In this document: positions 22,600 to 34,300 of the stretch, in pieces
Layout: every line of letters begins with the position of its first letter
How positions within the stretch are numbered: position 1 is the stretch's first letter
Assembly: GCA_940337035.1 (NCBI GenBank)
Contig: CALNHX010003627.1
Coordinates: 62,001 to 126,000 of the forward strand
DNA from: Agriotes lineatus
Taxonomy: Eukaryota; Arthropoda; Insecta; Coleoptera; Elateridae
Direction: 5' to 3'
Length of the DNA: 64,000 nucleotides
Made by a program: the position numbers and the translations under genes
Notes under the pieces: generated by a model
Told to the model about the DNA's origin: nothing
The model's input: only the letters and a program-made list of their open reading frames with translations
Databases searched by the model: none

Positions 22600-23380
22600 A
22601 GTGTACCTGGAAATTACAGTTGCTTGGGGAATGTACTTCGAATCTAGTGATTTCTGTTAATATTTAAAGTTAGGTTATGTTATATGTGTCAGAAGTATTT
22701 CCTTGTAATAATTAACTAGAGACTTTTTTCCCTTTCCAATAATAAAACCCCCTTTCATTTCTGTTCCATTACAAAAATGAAAGATTTTTTGAGATTATAT
22801 TCTTACAAGAAAGTATGACTAAGTCAAGTTTTTAACTTCAAAAATTTCAGTGCTGCCAACATCAGCAAGCAGATGTCCAAAACTGAATTTAAACAAGGTA
22901 CCAACTTGACAGCGTTTTGACAGTTCACGAGTTTTGTGAATGGATAGTATGTATGTATGGTAACATTTGAGTAAGTGTTTTTATAATGGTAAAATATATT
23001 GAAAATTAACTAACACATATAACAAATATAAAAAAGGTAACAACAGAATTCTCATAAATTAAAGAAAAAGTATAATATTAGTCAATTTTCGATGTGATCG
23101 ATGCAACTCGCTGTGGAGACAATCTTTTCTTTTCGATGCTTTTTGCAAACGAAGAACTGACATTGTGAACATCTTATATTTACTTTTTTATCGGATGTTC
23201 GTGTACAAAATATAAAAAAAAAACATCCATCCCTTATCCTTATTTTCACTTACTACTTAATTCAAGAGTGTACTTTGAGATAACATACACGGGTTCAGAT
23301 AAGGGTATAAACAAGTTACAACATTAGAATTACTTGTTTCAAAAATAATGTCCTCATTATCGTCGTAAAACACATAAAAA
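22600..23380. other. Non-coding, nothing recognised
   Basis: AT-rich. It holds the right inverted arm described for the composite unit (about 22916-22946). No gene. Confidence 0.6.
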
Positions 23381-23492
23381 ACTGTAAGTCTATGTCAAAT
23401 TCGTTGTTAGTAGGTTAGGTTTTCCGTCAGTTTTGACACAAACTGACGCAAAACCTAACCTGCTAACCTCGAATTTGACATAGACTTACAGT
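23381..23492. repeat. 112-bp palindrome of the GTAAGTCTATGTC family
   Basis: Arms ACTGTAAGTCTATGTCAAAT and inverse surround TTGACACAAACTGACG. Same family as 4070-4225 and 38977-39115. Confidence 0.9.
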
Positions 23493-23745
23493 TCCACCAA
23501 CATAAACAGTGCCAACCTAAGAAAAACCATCACAATCATTTATGGACACCCGGTACATCATGCTATGTATAATTGTAAAAGTGACAAATACACGGAAGGG
23601 AAAATTTATAAAAAAAATACCTAGAAAGATGTTCAAGAAAAACAAAGTCTGGGGTCTCTTGAGGACCCCACGCCGTAGTCTAAGGGTAAAGGGGTTTGGC
23701 GTTAATTACTGACCTCGTCAGCTTACGAAGCAGTAGTATTATGTA

Positions 23746-23977
23746 CAGTCGTGTTCAAATAAATCTGGGACAATGTTTTTTCATATGTAGGTTCAGATAA
23801 GAATTGAAGAATATCTCCATGGATTTCCTGCTATCAGAAAGAGTTACATTGAACTTTAACAGGTAATGAAATCTGTAACTCTTTCTGATAAGAGGAACTC
23901 CATGGAGATATTCTTCAATTCTTAACTCAACCTGCATGTGAAAAAAACACTGTCCCAGATTTGTTTGAACACGACTG
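23746..23977. mobile_element. Tc1/mariner-type MITE with TA duplication
   Basis: Ends CAGTCGTGTTCAAATAAATC and inverse, flanked by TA at 23744-23745 and 23978-23979. Nearly the whole 232 bp is palindromic, with CTCCATGGAGATATTCTTCA near the centre. No ORF. Confidence 0.88.
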
Positions 23978-24633
23978 TACCTATAAGCTTAATATTTTTG
24001 TGTTTGTTGTATAAAATCCGAAATAAAATGTAAATGCCTGTTTATAGAGAGAGATTCTTATTACCTAAAAAATTAGAAGTCTTCCTTCTCGATCCTCTGT
24101 GGCCGCCATTTTGAAAGAATGGATTCTGTAATCGAATTATTCGTTATATCTCACTTATAGTAAGTCTGATGATAATAATAGTCATTACCAAATATGTGGA
24201 GGGGAAAAATTCATATACAAAAGTATTAAAGCCACAACTTTTGAAATACTGTTTCAGCAATCAGAATCATTAATCGCTACTTTATTGTATTTCTGTAGAT
24301 TATAGGTCAAGCTTTCACACTTTTGTATTAATTTTCTCATCATCTTTAGTTAGAATAAATGGCACATTTTTTACGTGGTACCCGCAGTAAGCAACCAAAC
24401 TAAAATAGGAATTTTAGAATACAATTGAGTTTATTATCGAAAGAAGATCCAAGTTACGAAGTATCAGGTATCTTGTTTTTCTAGTCAGTTACAAATAAAT
24501 TGAATATAGTAGAGTCACTTCGGACATTTAGATACTCCGTCAATATTTGAAAATCGGCAAATAAGAAGTACCTATCTACATAAGTATTAAACATCAAAAT
24601 ATATTTAAAGATTTTCAAACCGATTAACACTTA

Positions 24634-25133
24634 CTAAACATATTGAAACGTATTGCAATATATTGAAATCATATAATATAATGTTGTTCTTCTTTTAAGC
24701 AATGTATGGGTTGAAACCTCTTCAAAATCATCTGCAAATTTACCTATTTCTACAATGTCTGCTTCGGAAGTATCAATATTCCATTCCTCTTCAGGTTGAC
24801 TGTGACTGGGGTGAGTTTCCGGTTTGGTTTCTGCTTCGTCCACCTCGTTAAGGCGGCTAAGGAGTGCTCATGCACTTCTATAACGAGCGGAGTAAATTTT
24901 TTCATTTGCGTCTTGAAATAAAAATATGTAGGCAACTGTAGATACATCACTTCGTTATTTATAGAATGTCGAAAGCAGATTATTTCGGTAAGTACCTTAT
25001 CTGTTAATCTATTACCTGAGACGAAGTTTCTATTTATAACCGAGTTGGCCCAATCTGTCCTTACGTTTATTACCCAAAACAAATGTATATCTACACTTTT
25101 ATCTGGATGAGTAATTATTGTAATTTGAGGCAA
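24634..25133 (-). other. Unidentified overlapping ORFs, possible exon
   Basis: Two minus-strand frames overlap. One (24750-25133, 127 aa) has no recognisable motif. The other (from 24843, 69 aa) is strongly acidic (EVDEAETKPETHPSHS, DTSEADIVEI), and an acceptor-like CTCCTTAG precedes it. The acidic frame looks more protein-like, but I recognise no family and cannot fix its limits. Confidence 0.25.
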
Positions 25134-25400
25134 TGTAATTAGATTTAATGACGTTTACCTTAGCTTGTCTGGTTCGCCAACCCTAAATATTTTCTTTGAA
25201 ATGGGCAACCAATGATGCACTGGAATAAAAATTTCTAAATTCCATATGTCCGAAGGTACTAATTACATTGCCAACGACTAATTAGGTTCACACTAAATAT
25301 CTACTATATTATGTAAAGACACAATGATTTTCTTTGTATTTTTAGTGCAGTGTAGTCTGTTGACTTGTGTTGTGCAAATTTTCATAAATATCAATTTACC

Positions 25401-25474
25401 ATGGCCAAAGCCAAGCTATGCCTGTCTAAACCTAGAAAAAGTATAAAACTGATTATGAAAAGGCTCCGACTAAA
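25401..25474 (+). CDS. Candidate first coding exon of an unidentified host gene
   Basis: ATG in a good context (ACCATGG) opens 24 codons of a Lys/Arg-rich peptide (MAKAKLCLSKPRKS...). It stops at a consensus donor GTAAGT at 25475, leaving two bases (AA) of a split codon. The open exon at 38225 begins with the single base needed to complete that codon, giving AAG. The basic N-terminus could be a nuclear signal. The intron would hold the split LINE and the Helitron. Phase compatibility is seen; the link is inferred. Confidence 0.4.
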
Positions 25475-25555
25475 GTAAGTTAACTTTCTTAATAGTTCCC
25501 TTTTTTAATGTTTTATCGTGTTTTTTAATAATTTATTCAAATACAACTATGTGAA

Positions 25556-27607
25556 AAAATTAATAATAATAATAATAATTGCTTTTATTATAATTAAAAT
25601 AAAAGATATATGGACAATTGTAATGCATCAGAGGGCGAAGTTCGGGCTATAGCTCGCTCTACCACCTCGAGTAGGAGTAACTGAAAAAAAATAATATTTT
25701 ATATTTGCTGACCTTGCATCTCTTACATGCTGGAGTTCTTAGTGAAGTTGCAGAAAATCTAGCATACGTTTAAGTTTAAAGCGATTCATTTTGTTTGTTT
25801 AAAAGGAATTTTTTAATAGAGGATCGAAAACGATTCAGGGGTAACATTTTTAATTCGAGATTTAATTTATTATAAATAAATGCAATACAATAAGAGAATC
25901 TTCGTTTAACAAATTCGGAATAATGTTTGGGAATACTTATGATACCCCTGAAACGCAAATTGAGGTGGTGTACATCAGTTCGAAAAGTAATTTTGTCATA
26001 AAGATATGGTGGTGAATGACTGATTAGAATCTTGTGAAAAAGACATGTACTGTGCAGAACACGTCTGTTAAACATGTTTAACCATTTCGCATCTAAAAGT
26101 TTATAAGACACTCTTTCGAACTTCCTAATTCCAAAAATTATGCGCAAACATGAGTTCTGTAATTTTTGTATTCGGTATTTGTCTCTATAATCCAGACAGG
26201 GGCCATAAACTGTATCACAAAAATCGAATTTTGATAAAACTAAAGAATCACAAAGTACGGTTTTAAGATTAATGGTAAGTACTGATCTATTATGAAAAAG
26301 TAGCCTTAAATTGCAGCATGCACTCTTTAAGTAATTCGATATATGTTTATTGAATCGTAATGATGAGTCCAGAGTCAAACCAAGACTTTTTTCTGAATCA
26401 ACCAGTGGTAGCCCGTCGTCTCTTATTCGAATATCTACAAGGTTTTTGATTTGATTAACTTGATTTGATTTTCCAAAGATTAATATTGCTGATTTTTTTG
26501 AATTAAGCTGAAGTGTGTGCTTTTCAGATATATCCAACAGGTTTGACAAATCTTGGTTTATTGCTCGACAGGTGGCGTTAATGACATCACGCAGCTGAAA
26601 TGAAAAATATAACTGAGAATCGTCGGCATAAAAATGTGATTGGTAGTTACTTAACACTAGTGGAAAATTAGAAATATAAATGCTGAACAGAATGGGCCCG
26701 AGAATAGAACCTTGTGGTACTCCTGAGACAATCTTTAAAAATTCCGACAGACCACCACCTACTCGAACAGCTTGATATCTATCGGAAAGATAATTAGTCA
26801 TGAGTATGATTGCATCTGGTTCCAATCCTATATAGTGTAAAAGAGACAACAATACACTGTGATCAATTGTATCGAAAGCTTTGGAGTAGTCTAACAGAAT
26901 AAGAAGTGTTACTGGTTAATTGGTATAATCTATTACTTTCTAAATGTGAACGAAGTTGCTGCTCGATCACTTTCTCAATAATTTTTGATAGAACCGGTAA
27001 TATGCTTATTGGTCGCAAATCTTTTATTTCTTTTACTGAAGATGTTTTGGGCAAGGGAGTAATAATAGCTTTTTTCCACTGACTTGGAAATACCGAATAC
27101 TTAAAACAATAATTAACAACATACATTATGTACGGTAACAAAAATGGGATACAATATTTAATGACAGAAATTGTAATACCGTCTCCTCCGCTTGCTGTTG
27201 TTTTGATGGAAAGAATTATCTTTAAAATATCAGTCTCGTTTACCGGTTTGAATTTCAGTAAACTTTTAACAGAATTTTTGCGGTGTGTGAGGTAAAAGTT
27301 CCTTAGATGTTCATTATGTGCTTGTAATTTAGGTATAGAATCGATAAAGCCTTTATTTAACACATTCACATTGTTAATGTCAGGAGGGATTTCTTTCTTT
27401 ACCGCATTTATATTTAGATCAGATTTTAAGTTGTTCCAAAACACTTTTGAGTTGTCTTTAAAAGCATATGCATAAAAAGCCTTTTTTCCCTTGTGACCGC
27501 GCTGTTAACTTAATTTCGCAGCTGTTTATAATAATCGAAATGTTCTAATCATTTAGAAGTTTTATATTGTTGCAAAGCACGGTCTCTCAGACGCATTATT
27601 TGTTTTA
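25556..27607 (-). pseudogene. CR1/Jockey-like LINE, reverse-transcriptase part (downstream half)
   Basis: Reading on the minus strand: a linker (27444 downward), then RT with LRPISILPVLSKIIEKVIEQ, an AFD motif (LLDYSKAFDTIDH, at about 26900), PQGSILGPILFSIYI, the catalytic YADD (FYADDSQLYF) and a long C-terminal region ending at 25776. The frame breaks at about 26912: RLYQLTS jumps to TLLILLDYSK with some 30 residues missing, so this copy has an internal deletion. Another frameshift lies near 27450. The 3' UTR ends in an (ATT)n tail at 25560-25585. The upstream half resumes at 34673, across the Helitron. Confidence 0.88.
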
Positions 27608-28043
27608 CTAGCTGAAACCCGCGGCATATGCCGCATTTAAAATGTAGAACGAATTTAATAACTTTTGTTGCACTAAATAAAGCTTTAAAAGCACGCTAGA
27701 GATTGGCAGTAAGGAACAGTTCCAAAAAATATATTTTCAAATGTAAAGTCTTTGGAAAGGAAACGCTCGCCCCTGAAAGACGTCCTAATTAATACAACGT
27801 TGTTGGAACGCAGTCAAAAAAAAAATCCGGAAAGAATTAATGCTCTTATGAGATTATATGTGAGAATTATTTGCGCCAGCGAAATAATTTTCAGCTGCCT
27901 GCAATCTGTGTTTCTTTTCAGATTTAAGCCGTTGAGGCGTTGAGCGTCATAAAAATATAAATGCGGTAACTCAAGTGTCCAGTTACGCCGTTACTGATAT
28001 TGTTAAATAACTGATTAATTATTATTTCTTTGTCATTTTAAAC

Positions 28044-28986
28044 ACAAGAAGCCAAGTAGCACAGATGGGTAAGCGATTGCCTTGCATTAAGCAAGTCCTC
28101 GGTTCGAATCCCGCGAAGGCCGGAATTTTCCGCAGCCTTGCGATTTGAACCGGGCTCGGTGAGACCATTCACAGTTGGGCACCAAATTAACCCGGGTGTA
28201 GTCGCGCGTCCTAAACTTCCGTTAGTGGTCGCGCCCCGGTCGGTTCAACCGCAGTTAGTTTTTTCAACAGAATGTATGTAAATTAATAAAAATCTTTTTC
28301 ATAACACCTACTTGTTATTTGTTAATAACAGAACTGTCAACCTGACTGAAAAGTTTCTCATAACAGCCATGGCCATGGCTCAGATAAACTCATTAGCATC
28401 GGCCACAAATTTATCCTCGTTTGTTAGATGCCTACTAACGGCCTTATATCGATAATAACTATAACATTTCTCTTGCACTCTATTAGGAAAGCATAATAAA
28501 CGATTTTACAGCGTAACATTCATTTATAATACCAGATAAATGAAAAAATAATTGAGTTAAGTTAGATCAACCGCATTAACAAAAAAAAGGTTTTAAATTT
28601 TTTTTAAATGTGCTGAAATGTCACTAAAAATAGCAAAACTGCATTTTAGGAGAATTTTTAAAAGTTCAAGTCGCAAAGGAGCTGCATTAGAAAGCTACAG
28701 CAATTTTTTAAAATGTGCGGTTGAATCGACCATAGCGCGACCACTCCTGGGTTAACTGTGCTCTACTCAGAACCACAGACCTGAGAGATAGAGTAACAAG
28801 GTCAACATAACACACACAGACACCTCACACAATGGGTGCTGTGCAAGCATTAAAAGGCGCGGTTCAACTTTGTATCCCGAATCCAGGGCAAGTTGAGCAT
28901 TGTACCGCCAGATGCAAGCACATAAAGCACCAGCCTCTACACCGCAAGGTAAAACGAGGTTATCGATTATACATCCATACATAATA
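28044..28986 (+). mobile_element. 943-bp insertion with tRNA-like head and 10-bp TSD
   Basis: CATTTTAAAC flanks it at 28034-28043 and 28987-28996, and the empty site exists once at 39916-39925. The head has an A box (TAGCACAGATGGGT, 28057) and a B box (GGTTCGAATCC, 28101-28111), as in a SINE. Its 28205-28260 part (GTGGTCGCGCCCCGGTCGG) is repeated in inverse near 28720-28760. It may be two SINE-related pieces head to head. No ORF of note. Confidence 0.8.
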
Positions 28987-29650
28987 CATTTTAAACTGGC
29001 ATTATTATTATTATCTCTATAATAGCAACCATAAGTAACTGTTTATAATGTTTATATGCTAGCGAGTTAATTTTCTTCTTAAATCGCTAGTGAATTAATA
29101 GTAGATTGTTCTACAAGTTAAGAAAAGTGAGAGTTTTCCAGCGAATGTAAAAGTTTTACGTGGAATTTACCAATGTGTTGAATATGCAATTTTTTCTTGT
29201 AGCTGACAAAAATATCTTTTTAAATAATTTTAGTCAAAGTATGGAAGCGCAATGTTTACTGTACTGTATAAATATAAATAACCATTATACATTATAGAAT
29301 AGACCTTACTTGAAAATGATTCATCTGTTATTAATTCATTTAGTTTCAATTTAAACTGCAGTGTTCTATAGCATTCGGTTACTTATTTCAAGTGTTTGTT
29401 AAAATATTGTTTTTAAATTAAAAAGTTTCTTCATATTTTTATTTCGTAGCCTCTTTTACCTTTAGGTGTCGGGGACCATTCATCTTTCATCTCTTTTTAT
29501 TTACTATGTAGTTGTATATTTATTTTAAGACGGTTTATTTAAGCTTCTCACAGATTACGGAGGCGGTTGCCCTTAATAAAGGGATCCGACACAAAGTTCC
29601 TTCCCCGCATAACCGTTATTTGCAATTTGTTGACATGCGGTTTTACTTAC

Positions 29651-29700
29651 AGCATCAGGTCTTCGATCTCTTCCTTGAATTCTGGTATTCTAGCCGTCAT
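29651..29700 (-). other. Possible coding exon start inside the Helitron
   Basis: ATG at 29700 opens MTARIPEFKEEIEDLM and meets GTAAGT at 29650. A TTTTGGCAG acceptor-like site lies about 48 bp upstream. It is in the Helitron's own orientation. Short, unrecognised and without a clear next exon. Confidence 0.25.
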
Positions 29701-29930
29701 TACTTGCAGAATTTATTATCCAGTCCAATTGTCCTGCCAAAACATAAATTTACGATATGCATTTGTCCAGCAAGGTACTGGCCTACGGGGAAATTTTAGA
29801 ACCGTCTACAGTTTTCTTGATAAAACGGAACTGAAAATTCAGTAATTGCTAGTTAGCATTGTCATTCAACAGTCACCCGTGGCTTTGTAGTTATTCATTT
29901 TGCGTTGTTCTTAGTGGTGTGTGAATCAAC

Positions 29931-31036
29931 ATGGTAAGTAAAATGTCCATTTTATTACCTACTTTTTTTACAAAAAAAACCTGATTGGCTTAAACAAATG
30001 GTTCATCAAACAATAGTAGATTATGTTATTAGGAGTAAAAGTGATACTTTATGTGGCGAAGCTGAAGTTTATTTAGCCGAACGTTAGTGAGGCAAATAAT
30101 TCAGCTAAGCCACATAAAGTCACTTTTACTCCGAATAACATATACTATTTTATCCGGAAACGTATTCAGGTAAATTTCATTAATATAAATTTAAATAAAA
30201 AAGGATGCATCGGCCGGGAATCGAACCCCGGCCACTCGCGTGACAGGCGAACACTGTACCGCTGCGCCAACCGATCTTGTTCAAATAATGCGCTACTGTA
30301 ATGATATATGAACATACTGAATCACCCGAGCTAATAGCACACGGCCACAGCAACTGTCACACCATATACCACGGCGACAGATGCTCGGATCCGCTGCTTA
30401 AAGGTTTATTTAAATTAAAACTTTTTCGTACTCTTTGAAAATAAAACCGGCCTACGGATCTACGTCTAAAAATTAGCAAAATTTTAAGCCATCATACAAT
30501 TTAATCGGTCCAGTATCTTCGGAGGAGATAACGAACAAACATAGAAAGAAAGAGGGCAACGATTTTGTGTGTTTAGGCAGATAAAGTATGCAAAAGTCGC
30601 TATTTTATCTGCTTAGGCTTGGACAAAGTTACGGAACCTTTATGTTTGAAAGTAAACTTGATTAGTTAAATTACAAATTTTCTTTTTAGAGATATGTCCC
30701 TCCTGCAAATTACATTGTCCGGTGGGGCGAGTGCAACTTTCTGATCTGTGGTATGTATTACAATTTACTGCTAGGCATCCATCTTTAAAAATATTTTGAT
30801 TATTCACTAAGTAATCGACTATTCTAATTAAAGAAAGAAAATTCAAAAGTTTGACTTCTTGTGGAATTAATTTGACTACTCCCTTTTTCAATTTAGATTT
30901 CCAAAAATATTGTGAGGGGTGTGGGAATACCAGAGAATTTTCTCTGAGGAAGGTAGTTGACATGGGGCAGCAGATAGCTGCCAATCGAGCAAAAGCTTTG
31001 GCTCGTCAGAGAGCCAAAAAAAGAAGCAAGCGGTAA
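29931..31036 (+). CDS. Candidate three-exon gene (67 aa) carried by the Helitron
   Basis: Exon 1 ends with ATG at 29931-29933 followed by GTAAGT. Exon 2 is 30690-30750 (acceptor TTTTCTTTTTAG, donor GTATGT). Exon 3 is 30897-31036 (acceptor TTTTTCAATTTAG), ending in TAA, with AATAAA at 31082-31087. The phases fit (3 + 61 + 140 nt = 68 codons). The product would start MRYVPPANYIVRW, carry Cys16, 21, 27 and 30 (KYCEGCG) and end in a basic AKKRSKR tail, perhaps a nuclear signal. I do not recognise the family. Exon 2 in another frame reads CPSCKLHC, so the frame is uncertain. Helitrons are known to pick up gene fragments, and this may be one. Confidence 0.4.
30013..30149. repeat. Hairpin inside candidate intron
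   Basis: Arms ATGTTATTAGGAGTAAAAGTG and inverse (CACTTTTACTCCGAATAACAT), with TTTATGTGGC pairs inside and a GAAGC-containing loop. Confidence 0.85.
30205..30276 (-). tRNA. tRNA-Asp(GTC)-like gene or tRNA pseudogene
   Basis: On the minus strand there is an A box (TGGCGCAGCGGT), an anticodon arm TTCGC-CTGTCAC-GCGAG with anticodon GTC, and a B box (GGTTCGATTCC). A T6 run follows, as a Pol III terminator. The T-arm pairs only with an 8-base loop and the acceptor stem is weak, which fits a pseudogene or SINE head more than a working tRNA. Confidence 0.45.
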
Positions 31037-32325
31037 GATTAAATAATTAGTGTAAATTAATTTGATTAAATAATTGGTTATAATAAATCATTTTTTACTA
31101 AATACATTTATTGCTTATATGATATAATATACAGGCTGTTCAAAGTTAATTGCCCAGTATTGCTAACTTTGTTATCAATATTTCGAATAAATTAGCAAAT
31201 CTGTAGTATAATTCACGTATAGTCTGTTCAGTAAACATAAAAATAGAAAGTGGCCTTTGATTTCCAAAAGTTCATGAGTGTACTTCCAAAATGCATCTTT
31301 GTCTTCGAATGTACTTACAAAAAGTTACTAAAAGAAATAGGTTAAGGGTATGACATTTATCTAGCATCTAGCAAAAAAAATTAAACTGTTTTTGTGTTTA
31401 CTGAATGCCCTATAGATCAAGATGGCGAAAACAGAAAAACAATTGATTATCAGATTTTAAAATTATTCACAAAAATTAAAAATTACTTATTGTAAATACA
31501 CCTATGGAATAAGTTCCATTTCAAAAAATGTTAATTTTGCGAATAACTCGAAAGTTTGATGCTCAATTGTTTTTCTGTTTTTGCCATCGTAATCTACGTG
31601 AACAGTACTACAAATGCTAATATAATCGAAATCGTAGCTTTAACTTTGAGGACCCTGTATGTAGGGCTGTGTGAACCATACTTTTTTTGAACCGAACTTT
31701 TCTAGTAAATGTTCAAACAAACATTCAACCAAACTCGTATTAAAATTTTTTAGTTTTCAAAAATAATTAATTTCATCGCATTTACAAAGTATTTAAAAAC
31801 ATTTCTTAATTGTAAGTATTTACTTTAGTTCTTAATATTAAAAATAATATGTTTTATTAAATATCACTATTTTAAATAAATTGAGCAATTTAATTTTTTC
31901 TATAGCGCATGTTAAAGTGTCCTTTTATCAACTCAAAACAAAAGGTAAAGTTTTACTTTAACAGCAAGGGTAGATAAAGTAGCACTTTAACATCAAGGAT
32001 AGATAAAGTAATTTAATATTCTAACTTTTGTTTAAATTAAATATGACAGCTTCGTATTATCGTAGTAACCCAATCTAGCTACTGACATTTTGAAATGTGA
32101 TTGACTGTCCTTATTTGTTTTTGAAATTGTTAAAGTTCGTGCTATAGAAAAAAATATTGTGTTATACACGACGATAAAGTTATTTCTATCCATTAACTTT
32201 ATCGTCTTGTATAATAAATTACTATAATTCCCAATTTTGTTGCAATTTGTCATCTCAATCTTATCTCCTGTGGAGAACTATCACAACTATAACAACTAAT
32301 TTGCCATGTTGTTCAAAATTTGCAG

Positions 32326-32452
32326 AACAATTCTACTGTAGTGGAAGAGGAGTTATTGGTAGTGGAAGAAGAATTAGTGGTAGTAAGTATTAAAAAATTT
32401 GTATTAAATTACCTAATAATAAATTATTTTATTACAGGAGGCACTGGAGTGA
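32326..32452 (+). other. Two short exon-like pieces inside the Helitron
   Basis: TTTGCAG precedes 32326. 57 open bases (an acidic Val/Glu-rich peptide in one frame) reach GTAAGT at 32383. TATTACAG precedes 32438, where GAGGCACTGGAGTGA closes the frame. AATAAA lies near 32500. The intron would be 55 bp. The upstream exon is not clear. Confidence 0.3.
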
Positions 32453-32502
32453 GTGCCAAATAGTAGCAGTTAAAATGTAATGATTATTCATTATAAAAAT
32501 AA

Positions 32503-32727
32503 ATATATACATTGTGACTTTTTTATCTCGTTACAGCACATATTACGTGCATCGCTTTTTCATGTGTTTATAATGTTGGTAACGTTTGAAATAAACTAAT
32601 TTCATAGATGCCACTGCGGCAACTATGAAATTCGTTTATTTCAAATGTTATCAAAATTTCAAACACTCATGAAAAACCGTTGCACGTAATATGTGCTGTA
32701 ACGAGATAAAAAAACTATAGTGTATAT
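32503..32727. repeat. 225-bp palindrome
   Basis: Arms with TTTTTTATCTCGTTACAGCA, CATATTACGTGCA and GAAATAAAC pair across a loop near 32612 (CACTGCGGCAA). Confidence 0.9.
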
Positions 32728-33045
32728 GCAATTTCAATGTGGGAATTCACGTCGAGCGTAATTGGCACTTTGAAACAAAAGTACAAGATTTTAAATGATA
32801 CATTACCACTTCAACACAGTTCTGGAGTCAATTTTTAACAGCAGCGACAACAACTTTCTTTGTGACATGTGGAATAGGCGTCCTGGGGATACCACATAAA
32901 AAAACGTGCCGTCAACTCTACCTCATGGTGGTGTGGAAAAGAGTGCAGAGTACGTGCTTCATAAGCTTCTTTTAATAGCTATTAACATTTGAGGTAGGCC
33001 TGCCGAAAATATTAATAGGCGATACATTCCGAGTTATCTTATTAT

Positions 33046-33493
33046 ATTTTTCCCGCTGCTTATCAAAATTTTTCTAGATTATTGAAAAAAATCGTTTGGT
33101 TTGTCATCTGACACCAGGATTAATATTCGTGAGTCCTGTTTCCTGTGAGTGTCACATGTCACATAAACACTTGCAATTATAAACAAAACGTCTAAGTCTG
33201 CATCTTGCGTTGCTAATTTTATTATCCTAGGAAATTAATAATAATATTAAGTTCCGTTGTCAAGGGAAAGCAGCAAACAATTATAAACACCGACTTAGGG
33301 CCGATTCTACAATCCAAGGATAAAGTTATCCCGGGAATAAATACCCTAGAAACGATTATTGTAACAAATAAAACTATGACAATTATACCTCGGATAGCTT
33401 ATTCTAAGTATATACTTGCATTGTAGAATCGGCCCTTACACGTTTTGTTACTAAGGCTGTATCACTGACTTACATGAACAGCAGCGGGAAAAA
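33046..33493. mobile_element. Inverted-end element, copy 1 (contains a Harbinger MITE)
   Basis: Ends ATTTTTCCCGCTGCT and AGCAGCGGGAAAAAT. The interior matches 42584-42891 closely, and similarity continues about 55 bp to the left of both copies (CCTGCCGAAAATATTAATAG). No ORF. Confidence 0.85.
33298..33435. mobile_element. PIF/Harbinger-type MITE with TTA duplication
   Basis: Ends GGGCCGATTCTACAAT and inverse. TTA is present on both sides (33295-33297, 33436-33438). The empty site GACTTACACG is at about 42830 in the sister copy. 138 bp, no ORF. Confidence 0.95.
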
Positions 33494-33659
33494 TGTTTTA
33501 AGTGTCTTTATTTTAATATAGAAATAATCTTTTTGTAACCGTTATACATTTTTTGAATAAATTTACTAAATGTGTTTGAATTTAAATTGTTTTTAAATAA
33601 ATTTTGACCATAAAATGTTATTACATGTTATCAAATCTATTTTTTATCAATAGTTAAGT

Positions 33660-34262
33660 CATATTTATTTGCCATGTCAGTGAATAGCAACCATACGCGT
33701 TCCATATCAGGACCCTTACACAAACAATATACAGTATGTCCCCGGATTGAGTTTACAATAGGTATGATTGACCAAACATTTTCGAATTGGAATTTCATAT
33801 TTTGGAATTTCGCCTTGCTTGGTGTGAAACGAATTTTAAGAATATTTTCAGTTTTTGAAAAACAAGTAGGCCTTGACAGGGAAGCGAAAACTATTTTATT
33901 TTCAGGTAAACTACCCTTTTTGTTCATGATACGGCAAAATTTAGTTAAGAAAGTTGTTGATAATGATAAATTATGGCCCTATACCAAATTTCAGAAATAT
34001 CTGTCGACTTATAAAAAACTTTTTTTTTAAATTGTATTTTATTGTCAGGTAAACTACCCTTTTTGTTCATGATACGGAAAAATTATATTAAGAAAAGTTA
34101 CATTTTGCCGTATCATGAACAAAACGGGTAGTTTACCTGAAAATTAAATTGTTTTCGCTTCCCTGTCAAGGCCTACTTGACTTTAAAAAATCGAAAGTAA
34201 TAATACAGCAATCATAGGCGTTCCATATCAGGATACTTACACAAACAATATATACTGTTACA
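33660..34262. repeat. Dispersed repeat C, copy 1, with a PHD-exon fragment at each end
   Basis: Shares long blocks with 41783-42240 (TTTTAAGAATATTTTCAGTT; GGTAAACTACCCTTTTTG; GTTCATGATACGG). The GGTAAACTACCC block occurs twice direct and once inverted (34110-34140). On the minus strand both ends hold a fragment reading YCLCKGPD, the start of the PHD finger at 40.6 kb. Confidence 0.75.
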
Positions 34263-34300
34263 TACTGTCCAGTATACGATTTACTTTTTCTGATTTGGCT

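Larger units (their letters stand above)
20508..23704. repeat. Composite unit: 18-bp direct repeats enclosing inverted repeats
   Basis: TAAAGGGGTTTGGCGTTA occurs identically at 20508-20525 and 23687-23704. Inside, ACGGCGTGGGGGTCCTC (20540) is inverted at 23661-23676. Further in, TATCCATTCACAAAACTCG (20587) is inverted at about 22928-22946. The nested order suggests a 3.2-kb mobile unit that later collected other insertions. I do not recognise its family. Confidence 0.6.

Noticed and set aside
30640..30984. Minus-strand 114-aa ORF over candidate exons 2 and 3
   Set aside because: No domain; the plus strand has better splice sites, a stop and a polyadenylation signal.
33637..33927. Minus ORF containing YCLCKGPD
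   Set aside because: Only the first few residues of a PHD finger; the rest is repeat C sequence, so not a gene.
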